Of a DNA stretch of 64,000 nucleotides, positions 15,234 to 22,974 are shown piece by piece; the stretch's first letter is position 1; each line of letters starts with the position of its first letter. Source of the DNA: UBA4874 sp002399435. Lineage in GTDB: Bacteria; Bacillota; Clostridia; Caldicoprobacterales; DTU083. Below the pieces are notes generated by a model. It worked only from the letters and a program-made list of their open reading frames with translations, made no database searches and had not been told where the DNA came from. The position numbers were made by a program, and so were the translations under genes. The stretch lies in the NCBI GenBank assembly GCA_036823195.1, contig DAISGI010000011.1, forward strand, positions 5,769 through 69,768, read 5' to 3'.

Positions 15234-15827
15234 ATGGAGCACTATTATACGCCAAATCCGCAGACGCCCCATGATATCCGGGAGATTGCCTTTTCCACCG
15301 GCAATATTTCATTGAAATTGTACACGGATGCCGGGGTGTTTTCCAAAAACAGGGTGGATTTTGGCAGCATTCTTCTCATCCGGTCCCTTCCCGGACTGTC
15401 CGGCGACGTTCTGGATCTTGGCTGTGGGTACGGTGTCATCGGTCTGAGCATTGCCCTTGCCAATCCGGAAACCTTTGTGACGATGGTGGATCTTAATCAT
15501 CGTGCCGTGGATCTTGCATTGAAAAACGCGGAAAGGAACCATATCCCCAATGCCTCGGCTCAGATAAGCGACGGATTCCTCCAAATCGACGGCCGGTTTC
15601 AGGCCATCGTCAGCAATCCCCCCATCCGGGCCGGCAAAAAGATCGTCTATCCCCTGCTGGAGCAAAGTATGGATTATCTGCTGCCGGGAGGATCCCTTTA
15701 TTTGGTCATCCGGAAAAAACAGGGGGCAAAATCCGCCGTGGACAAGCTGTGTTCCGTCTTCGGAAACTGTGAAGTCCTCAACAGGCAGGGTGGTTACTGG
15801 ATCCTGGAAAGCAAAAAAGCAGGCTGA
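15234..15827 (+). CDS. Class I SAM-dependent methyltransferase, RsmC/MTS-like
   Basis: 197 residues. Motif I is VLDLGCGYGVIGLSIA, motif II is VTMVDLNHRAVDLA, and the catalytic NPPIRAGK matches the NPP(F/W/I) motif of N2-guanine and N6-adenine methyltransferases such as RsmC. It has a single MTS domain, about half the size of E. coli RsmC, as is usual in Firmicutes. The likely substrate is 16S rRNA guanine (inference from family). GGGAG lies upstream of ATG 15234. It converges with ispG, leaving only four bases between the stops. Confidence 0.88.
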   Translation: MEHYYTPNPQTPHDIREIAFSTGNISLKLYTDAGVFSKNRVDFGSILLIRSLPGLSGDVLDLGCGYGVIGLSIALANPETFVTMVDLNHRAVDLALKNAERNHIPNASAQISDGFLQIDGRFQAIVSNPPIRAGKKIVYPLLEQSMDYLLPGGSLYLVIRKKQGAKSAVDKLCSVFGNCEVLNRQGGYWILESKKAG

Positions 15828-15831
15828 AAAT

Positions 15832-16881
15832 CTACATCTTTTCGATTTCCTTCATCAATTCCTCCACCAGATCTTCTTCCTTCACCTTGCGCAGGATCTG
15901 TCCCTTCCGGAAGATCAGGCCCTCTCCGTTCCCTCCTGCAATGCCGATATCTGCTCTCGCCGCTTCCCCCGGACCGTTGACTGCACAGCCCATAACCGCC
16001 ACTTTAATGGGCTTATGGACAGACTGCAGCCGCTTCTCCACCTCTCCGGCGATTCGGATCAGATCCAGCCGGGTCCTTCCGCAGGTGGGACAGGAGATCA
16101 TCTCCGCCTCTCCCCGGATATCTCCCAGGGATGCTAAAATGTCCCTGCCGACCCGCACTTCCTCCACCGGGTCTCCGGTCAGGGACACCCGGATGGTATC
16201 CCCTATTCCTTCCGCCAGCAGGGCGCCAATGCCGACACTGGACCGGATGGTTCCCTTCCGTATGGTCCCGGACTCCGTTACACCAATATGAAGGGGATAA
16301 TCCACCTTCCCGGAAATCAACCGGTAGCATTCGATCATTTCCCGGACATCCGACGATTTTACGGAAAGAACGATGTCATGAAAATCGAATTCCTCCAGCA
16401 TCTCCACATGACGCATTGCACTTTCCACCATGGCTTCCGGACAGACCCGTCCGTATTTTGCCAGAATATCCTTCTGCAGGGATCCGGAGTTGACACCGAT
16501 GCGGATGGGAATACCCCTGTCCTTCGCAGCCTCTGCCACAGCCCTTACCTTTTCCTTTTTCCCGATATTCCCCGGATTGATGCGCAGCTTGGACACGCCG
16601 TTACGAATGGACAGCAGCGCCAGGGCGGAATCAAAATGGATATCCGCGACCAGGGGAACATGAATCTGCAAAATGATCTTCCGGAGAGCCTCTCCCGCTT
16701 CCTCATCCGGCACTGCACAGCGGACAATATCGCAGCCCGCCTCCTCCAGCTTTAATATCTGGGAGACGGTGGACGGAATGTCCCGTGTGTCCGTGTTGGT
16801 CATGGACTGAACCGATATGGGGGAATCTCCGCCAATGAAAATATCCCCAACCCTTACTTTTCTTGTTTTCGCTCTTTCCAT
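15832..16881 (-). CDS. ispG: 4-hydroxy-3-methylbut-2-enyl-diphosphate synthase (flavodoxin/ferredoxin)
   Basis: 349 residues, full length for bacterial IspG. The TIM-barrel domain starts KVRVGDIFIGGDSPISVQSMTNTDT. The C-terminal domain carries the iron-sulfur cysteines in SCPTCGR and MGCAVNGPGE. It makes HMBPP from MEcPP, the penultimate step of the MEP isoprenoid pathway. ispH, the next step, lies 94 bases upstream in the same direction, so the two terminal MEP enzymes are paired. Oxygen-sensitive [4Fe-4S] chemistry suits an anaerobe. A strong hairpin lies between the two genes. Confidence 0.97.
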   Translation of the reverse strand: MERAKTRKVRVGDIFIGGDSPISVQSMTNTDTRDIPSTVSQILKLEEAGCDIVRCAVPDEEAGEALRKIILQIHVPLVADIHFDSALALLSIRNGVSKLRINPGNIGKKEKVRAVAEAAKDRGIPIRIGVNSGSLQKDILAKYGRVCPEAMVESAMRHVEMLEEFDFHDIVLSVKSSDVREMIECYRLISGKVDYPLHIGVTESGTIRKGTIRSSVGIGALLAEGIGDTIRVSLTGDPVEEVRVGRDILASLGDIRGEAEMISCPTCGRTRLDLIRIAGEVEKRLQSVHKPIKVAVMGCAVNGPGEAARADIGIAGGNGEGLIFRKGQILRKVKEEDLVEELMKEIEKM

Positions 16882-16899
16882 TTTACCCCCTCGCTTCCT

Positions 16900-16944
16900 G
16901 CCTGCAAAATGCAGGATGCCCTGAAATCATTTCAGCGGCATCCT
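16900..16944 (-). other. Overlapping hairpins between ispH and ispG
   Basis: AGGATGCC/GGCATCCT encloses CTGAAA-TCA-TTTCAG (one bulged base), a 14-bp stem (16913-16944). A second stem CCTGCA-AAA-TGCAGG (16900-16914) shares its foot. The T-run (TTTTT) lies on the plus side; on the coding strand only TTTT follows inside the second stem. It may attenuate or process the ispH-ispG message rather than end it. Confidence 0.6.
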
Positions 16945-16975
16945 TTTTCCGTAATATTATCAATATTATGCTTCC

Positions 16976-17836
16976 CTAACATGCTTTCGGTTCCCTTAAC
17001 CTGCCCAATACATCCTGAATCACCCACTCCGGCGTGGAGGCTCCGGCTGCCACCCCGACTTTCTCCGTAGTTTCCCCGGGAATGGGCCAGTCCGGAAGTT
17101 CCGTGCTGTTTTCCACCAGTATGGTCTCCCTGCAGTTGGCACTGCAGATCTCAAACAGCTTTCCGGTATTGGAGCTGTGCCTTCCTCCGACAACCACCAT
17201 CCGGTCCACGGACCGGGAAACCTGATCGGCACTGTCCTGCCTCTTCTTCGTTGCGCTGCATATGGTATTGAATGCCAGCACCTCTTTGCTTCGCCCTGCG
17301 ATGGCTTCCAGCGTCTTCTCATAGTTGGACGGTTTCTCCGTGGTCTGGCACAGCACACAGACTTTGTCGGGAAGGTCCTTCAAATCGCTCCCATCCCTGG
17401 TAATCTGTGCTGTGTTGCCGCACCAGCCATTGATCCCGATGACTTCGGGATGGTTCCGGTCCCCCACAATGACGATCCGGTAGCCTTCCTCATGATATTT
17501 CCTTGCTTTCTTCTGAATACTGGATACATAGGGGCATGTCGCATCAATGCAGTGAACTCCGCTTTTTTGGATCCGATCCAGAACATCCGGTGCCACTCCA
17601 TGAGAACGGATCACAAGGGTATCCCCGGGACGCAGCCGGTCAATCTCTTCCTCTCCGATCTCCCGAACCCCCTGCTCCCTCAGACTCCGGACGACATTCC
17701 CATTGTGAATGAGGGGGCCAAGGGTATAGGTATGGGACATTTTGCCGCCGCTTTGACAGCGAACGGTCATATCCACCGCCCGCTTAACCCCAAAACAAAA
17801 TCCGGAGTTTTCCGCCACAATAATCTGCCTTGGCAT
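16976..17836 (-). CDS. ispH: 4-hydroxy-3-methylbut-2-enyl diphosphate reductase
   Basis: 286 residues, typical IspH. The three conserved cluster cysteines are C14 (NSGFCFGVKRA), C101 (DATCPYV) and C193 (NTICSATKKRQ). Conserved His and Glu segments TLGPLIHN, IRSHGV and GDRNHPEVIG are present. It reduces HMBPP to IPP and DMAPP, the last MEP step. AAGGAG lies upstream of ATG 17836. It follows alaS after 72 bases in the same direction and precedes ispG, so alaS-ispH-ispG may form one transcript from the promoter at 19751-19779. No fused S1 domains, unlike some clostridial IspH proteins. Confidence 0.97.
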   Translation of the reverse strand: MPRQIIVAENSGFCFGVKRAVDMTVRCQSGGKMSHTYTLGPLIHNGNVVRSLREQGVREIGEEEIDRLRPGDTLVIRSHGVAPDVLDRIQKSGVHCIDATCPYVSSIQKKARKYHEEGYRIVIVGDRNHPEVIGINGWCGNTAQITRDGSDLKDLPDKVCVLCQTTEKPSNYEKTLEAIAGRSKEVLAFNTICSATKKRQDSADQVSRSVDRMVVVGGRHSSNTGKLFEICSANCRETILVENSTELPDWPIPGETTEKVGVAAGASTPEWVIQDVLGRLREPKAC

Positions 17837-17908
17837 AATGTTTTCACTCCTTGACGGAACCCATTGTGGATCCCGGTGATGGACTATTCCGGCAAAACAG
17901 ACAGGAAG

Positions 17909-19693
17909 TTATTGCAGGACTGCCTTAATCCTCCGGACTCCGGCAGAAGAACTTCCTTCTTTCCTGATTTTGAACTTGCCCAGTTCCCCGGTCCGGCTCG
18001 CATGGGGACCTCCGCATATTTCCTTGGAATACGGTCCCATCGTGTAGACTTTGACCATATTCCCGTATTTGGATTCAAACAGCCCGATGGCACCGGATTT
18101 CCTGGCTTCCACCAGGGGCATTTCCTCGCAGACAATCTCCACGTCGCTGTCGATGGCTTCGTTGACCAGCCGCTCCACTTCGGACAGCTCTTCCTTCGTC
18201 AGCTTCCTGGGGAAGGAGAAATCAAAACGCAGCCGCTCTGCCGTAATATTGCTCCCTCTCTGCTCCACTTCTTTTCCCAGCACCTTCCGAAGTGCCGCAT
18301 GGAGCAAATGGGTTGCCGTGTGCAACTTTGCAGTCTCCTCCGTGTGATCCGCCAGACCTCCCCGGAACCTCTGGGACGCTCCTGCATGGGAAATCTCCTG
18401 ATGGTGCTGAAAACTCTTCCGGAAGCCTTCTATATCCACCGTATATCCCTTTTCCGCAGCCAATTCCTGCGTAAATTCAATGGGGAACCCATAAGTATCA
18501 TACAGATGAAATGCATGAAGCCCGTCAATCATCCTGGAGGAATCGCCCAATTGGGAAAGCACTTTTTCAAATTCCCTCATTCCCTGGCGAATGGTTCGCT
18601 GGAACCGCTTTTCCTCAAGGGCCAGCTCCCTTTTGATGAACTCTTCATTTCGGCCAAGTTCATCATATACAGAGCGATATTGCTGAATCACGACATCGGC
18701 GATTTCCGGCGTGCTGCCCTCCGGAATCCCGATCTTCAGTCCAAATCGAACGGCCCGCCGGATCAGGCGCCGAAGAATATATCCCTGATCCACATTGGAC
18801 GGTGTAACAGCCTTTTCATCTCCCAATATAAACGTCGCTGTCCGGATGTGATCCGCCACAATCCGGAACGCTCTGGTGGTTTCCGCATCCTGCCGGTACT
18901 CCTTGTTGGAAAGCTGACTGATCCTGGCAATGATATCCCGAAACAGGTCGGTATCATAAGCGGACTCTGCACCCTGTAAAATCGCTGTGGTCCGATCCAG
19001 CCCCATGCCGGTATCCACATTTTTCTGGCGCAGCGGCTCAAACGTTCCATCCGCCTTTTTATTGTATTCCATGAACACATCATTCCAGATTTCCACGTAT
19101 TTCCCGCAGTCGCAGGCCGGGCTGCAGTCGGGACTGCATTTTTCCCTGCCGGTATCGATGAACATTTCCGTGTCCGGACCACATGGCCCGGTGATGCCTG
19201 CCGGCCCCCACCAATTGTTTTTCGCAGGCAGAAAATAGATATGGTCCTCCGCAACCCCCATGGATTTCCACAGTTCATAGGATTCCATATCTCGCGGCGC
19301 ATTCCTGTCTCCCGCAAATACAGTAACGGACAGCTTCTCCTTTGGGATCCCCAGCCATTCGGGAGAAGTCAGGAACTCCCAGCTCCACGCAATGGCCTCT
19401 TTCCTGAAATAATCCCCCAGGGACCAGCTGCCCAGCATCTCAAAAAATGTGAAGTGGCTGTTGTCTCCCACTTCATCGATATCCACGGTACGAATACATT
19501 TCTGGACATCGGTCAGGCGGGTTCCTTCGGGATGCTTTTCCCCGAGAAGATAGGGAACCAGCGGATGCATTCCCGCTGTGGTGAATAATACCGTCGGGTC
19601 ATTTTCCGGTATTACGGACGCACTGGGGATCACGGCATGTCCCCTTTCCCGGAAAAAAGAAAGGAATTTCTCTCTCAATTCATCGGTTTGCAA
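17909..19693 (-). CDS. alaS: Alanine--tRNA ligase, short form lacking the C-Ala domain
   Basis: 594 residues against about 875 in E. coli. Present: the class II catalytic core (LFTTAGMHPLVPYLLG, CIRTVDIDEVGDNSHFTFFEMLGSWS, GPCGPDTEMF, DTGMGLDRTTA), the tRNA-recognition helices, and the editing domain with HTATH (458-462 from this start) and CGGPH (560-564). It stops right after the editing domain, so the DHHA1-containing C-Ala domain is absent. There is a Cys-rich insertion CSPDCSPACDCG in the core. The TTG start at 19693 has AAGGAG eight bases upstream; the GTG at 19702 overlaps that site. No frameshift is visible past the stop, so this looks like a genuine short form. Confidence 0.9.
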   Translation of the reverse strand: MQTDELREKFLSFFRERGHAVIPSASVIPENDPTVLFTTAGMHPLVPYLLGEKHPEGTRLTDVQKCIRTVDIDEVGDNSHFTFFEMLGSWSLGDYFRKEAIAWSWEFLTSPEWLGIPKEKLSVTVFAGDRNAPRDMESYELWKSMGVAEDHIYFLPAKNNWWGPAGITGPCGPDTEMFIDTGREKCSPDCSPACDCGKYVEIWNDVFMEYNKKADGTFEPLRQKNVDTGMGLDRTTAILQGAESAYDTDLFRDIIARISQLSNKEYRQDAETTRAFRIVADHIRTATFILGDEKAVTPSNVDQGYILRRLIRRAVRFGLKIGIPEGSTPEIADVVIQQYRSVYDELGRNEEFIKRELALEEKRFQRTIRQGMREFEKVLSQLGDSSRMIDGLHAFHLYDTYGFPIEFTQELAAEKGYTVDIEGFRKSFQHHQEISHAGASQRFRGGLADHTEETAKLHTATHLLHAALRKVLGKEVEQRGSNITAERLRFDFSFPRKLTKEELSEVERLVNEAIDSDVEIVCEEMPLVEARKSGAIGLFESKYGNMVKVYTMGPYSKEICGGPHASRTGELGKFKIRKEGSSSAGVRRIKAVLQ

Positions 19694-19750
19694 ATACAAC
19701 ACTCCTTATTCCGTTCCATCCTTTGTCTAAGGATTTTCATAACAAATAAT

Positions 19751-19779
19751 ATTATACCCAGTGAGCAGGACTGTGTCAA
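19751..19779 (-). promoter_or_regulatory. Consensus sigma-A promoter of alaS
   Basis: Minus strand TTGACA (19774-19779), 17-base spacer, TATAAT (19751-19756): a perfect consensus. The leader to the start codon is only about 50 bases, too short for a T-box. Confidence 0.9.
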
Positions 19780-19822
19780 TCCAGGCCTTTTCTCCAAAAT
19801 GCACAAGCCGGGACCGATTCGC

Positions 19823-20278
19823 CTAAAAATCGGTCGCCAGTTCCGGGAAGCGAAGGCCTCCCCGAAATCGGGTTTTCCAGTGCCGTTCCATTTTGCTGAT
19901 CCGAAAGTTCGTCTTTGGGGACATATGAGCAAACTCGTGCCTGTTGATCATAATCCCGGTATGCGTGATGATATCCCTGGCAATGGCAAAATACACCAGA
20001 TCCAATGGCTGAAGGTCGTCGGCGGAAACCTGTATAGCATCCAGCCTTCTCAGGCCGCGGATGTATCTTTGAGGGTCTGTTACATACCAGTCTTCTCCAA
20101 TCTCCTTTCCATCGCCGTTCGGCAAATAGATCCCCAGGTTCCTGTAGAAATGGATTACAAACCCCAGACAGTCCAGTCCTTCCAGGGTGCGTCCGTTATG
20201 AGCAAAAGGAACCCCCTGATAACGTTTCAGCAGCTCCTGGATTTTCCGTTCCCGATCCTCTGCCAGATCCTCTGCCAT
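19823..20278 (-). CDS. NlpC/P60-like cysteine peptidase domain protein, no signal peptide
   Basis: 151 residues. GLDCLGFVIHFYRNLGI matches the catalytic-Cys segment of NlpC/P60 (DC-GFV---Y---GI). THTGIMINRHEFAHMSPKTNF supplies two His positions like the family's histidine and third residue. Papain-like amidases of this family cleave peptidoglycan stems or related amides, but this one has no export signal and may act inside the cell or be released otherwise. The start at 20278 has AAGGAG eight bases upstream, preferred over ATG 20314. It lies upstream of alaS on the same strand but is separated from it by that gene's own promoter. Function uncertain. Confidence 0.62.
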   Translation of the reverse strand: MAEDLAEDRERKIQELLKRYQGVPFAHNGRTLEGLDCLGFVIHFYRNLGIYLPNGDGKEIGEDWYVTDPQRYIRGLRRLDAIQVSADDLQPLDLVYFAIARDIITHTGIMINRHEFAHMSPKTNFRISKMERHWKTRFRGGLRFPELATDF

Positions 20279-20445
20279 TTTCCACACTCCTTCCTGCAGT
20301 TGTCTCTGCTTCATGTTTTTTGGTCCCGGATATCAGCATATGCGCAGACTTCACTTTTGTTGAAAAAATCATGGGTTCACTATTCGAAGAAGTTTTTCAT
20401 ATTTATATAACAGGCAGCAGCATATTCGTGAAATGAGGTGACTTC

Positions 20446-20649
20446 ATGGGATATGGATATGGAGGAAGAGGTTCCGGCTATCATTCCTGGCTGTTCTTTT
20501 TCCTGCTTCTTATCCTGCTTTTCAGTGGCGGATGGGGAAACAGCTGCGGAGGCGGCGGATTCGGAGAACAGAATGCGCTACTGTTTTTCTTCCTGCTGTT
20601 GATTATTTTGTTCCCGGGTTCCGGCGGCGTCTGCAAAACGGAAGAATAG
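20446..20649 (+). CDS. Glycine-rich membrane miniprotein, YjcZ-like
   Basis: 67 residues: an aromatic/glycine head (MGYGYGGRGSGYHSW), a hydrophobic helix (LFFFLLLILLF), a glycine-rich linker GGWGNSCGGGGFG, and a second, nearly identical helix (ALLFFFLLLIILF). The head and helix resemble the short YjcZ/YqaE-type sporulation-associated proteins of Firmicutes, here doubled. GAGGTG lies before ATG 20446, and a stem-loop follows the stop (20653-20679). No enzyme motif. A spore-coat or forespore membrane role is an analogy only. Confidence 0.6.
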   Translation: MGYGYGGRGSGYHSWLFFFLLLILLFSGGWGNSCGGGGFGEQNALLFFFLLLIILFPGSGGVCKTEE

Positions 20650-20652
20650 CAA

Positions 20653-20679
20653 AAGGCAGGGCTGTTTTCGCCTTGCCTT
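20653..20679 (+). terminator. Stem-loop after the miniprotein gene
   Basis: AAGGCAGGGC and GCCTTGCCTT pair with one mismatch around TGTTTTC. No clear T-run follows, so termination strength is uncertain. Confidence 0.45.
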
Positions 20680-20725
20680 ACATAGTTCTGGCGTTCCTTT
20701 CATGAAAGATTCAAAATAATTCCTT

Positions 20726-20753
20726 TTGAAATGTCTGAAAAACATTGTATAAT
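20726..20753 (+). promoter_or_regulatory. Sigma-A promoter of the DUF1846 gene
   Basis: TTGAAA (20726-20731), 16-base spacer, TATAAT (20748-20753), then AGGAGG (20792) and a TTG start at 20807. Confidence 0.85.
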
Positions 20754-20806
20754 GAGTTGGTTTTATTGTTTTTGCTTTTTACTTTTATTACAGGAGGTTA
20801 AATGCT

Positions 20807-22312
20807 TTGCTTCAACCAGGTTTTGACAACATAAAATACCTTGAGGAACAAACAACAGAAATACTGAAACGGGTGGATCATTTCAATCAGAAGCTGTATC
20901 TTGAATTCGGGGGAAAGCTTTTTTTTGATTATCACGCAGCCAGAGTCCTTCCGGGTTATGATCCCAATGACAAGGTCCGATTGCTTCATAATCTCAAGGA
21001 TAAGGCGGAAATCATATTATGCATTTATGCCGGTGATATTGAACGGCGCAAGATCCGTGCGGATTTTGGAATCACATACGAGATGGATGTGCTGAAACTG
21101 ATTGACAATCTGCGGGCGTGGGATCTGGATATTGCAGGCGTCGTCATAACGCGCTATAAGGATCAGCCGGCAGCCAGGCTTTTCAGAAACACACTGGAAC
21201 TCCGGAATATCAAAGTATATGTGCACCGGCCTACCCATGGATATCCTTCCGATATCAATGCGATATTGAGTGAAGAAGGCTTCGGCGCCAATGAGTACAT
21301 CGAAACCAAAAAGCCTCTGGTCATCGTTACAGCCCCCGGGCCGGGGAGCGGCAAACTGGCCACCTGTCTGTCCCAGCTGTACCATGACAGCCTGAGGGGA
21401 ATCCAAAGCGGCTATGCCAAATTCGAAACCTTTCCGATCTGGAACCTCCCTCTCAAGCATCCGGTCAACGTGGCTTATGAAGCGGCCACAGCAGATCTGA
21501 GGGACTTCAACATCATCGATCCCTTCCATCTGGAAGCCTATGGAAAGACTTCCGTCAACTACAACCGGGATGTGGAGATTTTCCCTGTGCTGAAACGAAT
21601 TCTGGAAAGGGTTTCCTCCCGGGAAGCCATCTACCAATCCCCTACCGATATGGGAGTAAACCGTGCAGGGTTCAGCATTACCAATGACGATACGGTAAGG
21701 GAGGCTGCCAAGCAGGAAATTATCCGCCGTTATTTTTGGTACAAAGCGGAATACGCCAAAGGACTTACTGATCAGGAAACCTTTTCCAGAGTAGAAGTTC
21801 TGATGGAAGATTTCAAACTGGTCCCGGAAGACCGCAAGGTCGTGGTTCCTGCCAGGGAAGTCCTGAACCGGCATTCCAAAACAGGCAAAAAGGTGTTGAG
21901 CGGCGCTGCCATTGAGCTGGCCACCGGCGAACAGATCACCGGTAAACAGTCCGTTCTGATGAATGCAACATCCAGCGTCATTTTAAATGCCATCAAAGTG
22001 ATTTCCGGGATACCGGATAACATTCATCTGCTGTCCCCCAACATTATTGAATCCATTCAAAATCTAAAAAGGGACGTTCTCAATGAAGAGAATACCAGGC
22101 TGAACCTGGAGGAAACCCTGATTGCCCTGACCATCAGCGCTACCACCAATCCGACGGCCCAGCTGGCGATGACCAGTCTGAAAGAGCTCCACGGCTGCGA
22201 AATGCATTCCACTCATATTCTGCATTCTACGGACGATACCGTTCTGCATAAGCTTGGAATCCATATTACATGTGACGCCAATTTCCCATCGGAAAATCTT
22301 TACATCGGATGA
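20807..22312 (+). CDS. DUF1846 domain protein
   Basis: 501 residues, full length for the family, with its hallmark start GFDNIKYLEEQTTEIL and segments KLYLEFGGKLFFDYHAARVLPGYDP and PGPGSGKLATCLSQLY. The latter looks like a P-loop-type phosphate loop. The family is common in Firmicutes and its biochemical role is not established. The start is TTG at 20807, nine bases after AGGAGG; ATG 20802 is out of frame. It is monocistronic, with its own promoter, and converges with the Toprim gene. The last codons lie in a tandemly duplicated segment (22291-22353). Confidence 0.9.
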   Translation: MLQPGFDNIKYLEEQTTEILKRVDHFNQKLYLEFGGKLFFDYHAARVLPGYDPNDKVRLLHNLKDKAEIILCIYAGDIERRKIRADFGITYEMDVLKLIDNLRAWDLDIAGVVITRYKDQPAARLFRNTLELRNIKVYVHRPTHGYPSDINAILSEEGFGANEYIETKKPLVIVTAPGPGSGKLATCLSQLYHDSLRGIQSGYAKFETFPIWNLPLKHPVNVAYEAATADLRDFNIIDPFHLEAYGKTSVNYNRDVEIFPVLKRILERVSSREAIYQSPTDMGVNRAGFSITNDDTVREAAKQEIIRRYFWYKAEYAKGLTDQETFSRVEVLMEDFKLVPEDRKVVVPAREVLNRHSKTGKKVLSGAAIELATGEQITGKQSVLMNATSSVILNAIKVISGIPDNIHLLSPNIIESIQNLKRDVLNEENTRLNLEETLIALTISATTNPTAQLAMTSLKELHGCEMHSTHILHSTDDTVLHKLGIHITCDANFPSENLYIG

Positions 22313-22353
22313 CCCCGTCAGACGGAAATCTTTACATGGATGACCCGTCAGAC
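22291..22353. repeat. Tandem duplication across convergent gene ends (33 + 30 bp)
   Basis: 22291-22323 and 22324-22353 are near-identical (TCTTTACAT and GATGACC(C)CGTCAGAC cores). The first holds the stop of the DUF1846 gene, the second the stop of the Toprim gene. The duplication must have displaced one stop and re-set the spacing. Confidence 0.9.
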
Positions 22354-22974
22354 AGAGAAATCCCGGGAGGAGTTCTGCCGGGAAAGGAAGTCATCCAGAA
22401 AGGTCCGGTATTCTTCATAACCAAACAAGGCGTTCAGCATATTCAGCATGGCATTGGTGGACAACCGGGACGGCAGGCCCAGTTCCTTCAGGAGGCGGGA
22501 CCGCAGCAAACTGCTGTCCTGCTTTCCGGTGAGTCCGTCCCGATAAAGGTCCTGCTTTGTTACGAGCCTTCCGTTCTTCTCTCCTGCTGCCTGATAACCG
22601 GCATTTTGCAGGGCCTGCAGGAGAATCTCATCCGGAACCCCTTCCACTCCCAGCAATCCTTCCTTGCCGGGAGTGATTTTTCGCCTTTCCCTGCCCGGAA
22701 TTTCCGGAATGTAGGCATGCCGGACCTGTTCTTTCGGAATGCAGGATTGAATGTAACTGCGTATCCGGAAGCCGGCACGGTCGGAGTCCGTCAGGAGGAT
22801 GATCCCTCTTTTTTCTGCCAGCTGCCGGATGGTGTTCATCCTTTCCTTATCCTGAAATATGGCAAACCCGTTGGTTGGAAGAATGACCGCATCCACCAGC
22901 TGCTCCAGTTTTATTTTATCATAAATACCTTCCACAATAATTGCTTCCCGGATTGGAACCCTGATACGTTTCAT
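22348..22974 (-). CDS. Toprim domain protein, RNase M5-related (DUF4093 type)
   Basis: 208 residues. The N-terminal Toprim domain shows IVEGIYDKIKLEQLVDAVILPTNGF (catalytic Glu) and ILLTDSDRAGFRIRSYI (DxD), as in RNase M5, which matures 5S rRNA in Firmicutes. The C-terminal half (EEGVPDEILLQALQNAG-like segment, then a DUF4093-type tail) fits M5-related proteins. The gene overlaps the following oxidoreductase by ATGA, so they are co-translated. Orthologue status of RnmV is not certain: true RNase M5 is about 180-190 residues and usually sits beside ksgA, which is not here. Confidence 0.78.
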   Translation of the reverse strand: MKRIRVPIREAIIVEGIYDKIKLEQLVDAVILPTNGFAIFQDKERMNTIRQLAEKRGIILLTDSDRAGFRIRSYIQSCIPKEQVRHAYIPEIPGRERRKITPGKEGLLGVEGVPDEILLQALQNAGYQAAGEKNGRLVTKQDLYRDGLTGKQDSSLLRSRLLKELGLPSRLSTNAMLNMLNALFGYEEYRTFLDDFLSRQNSSRDFSV

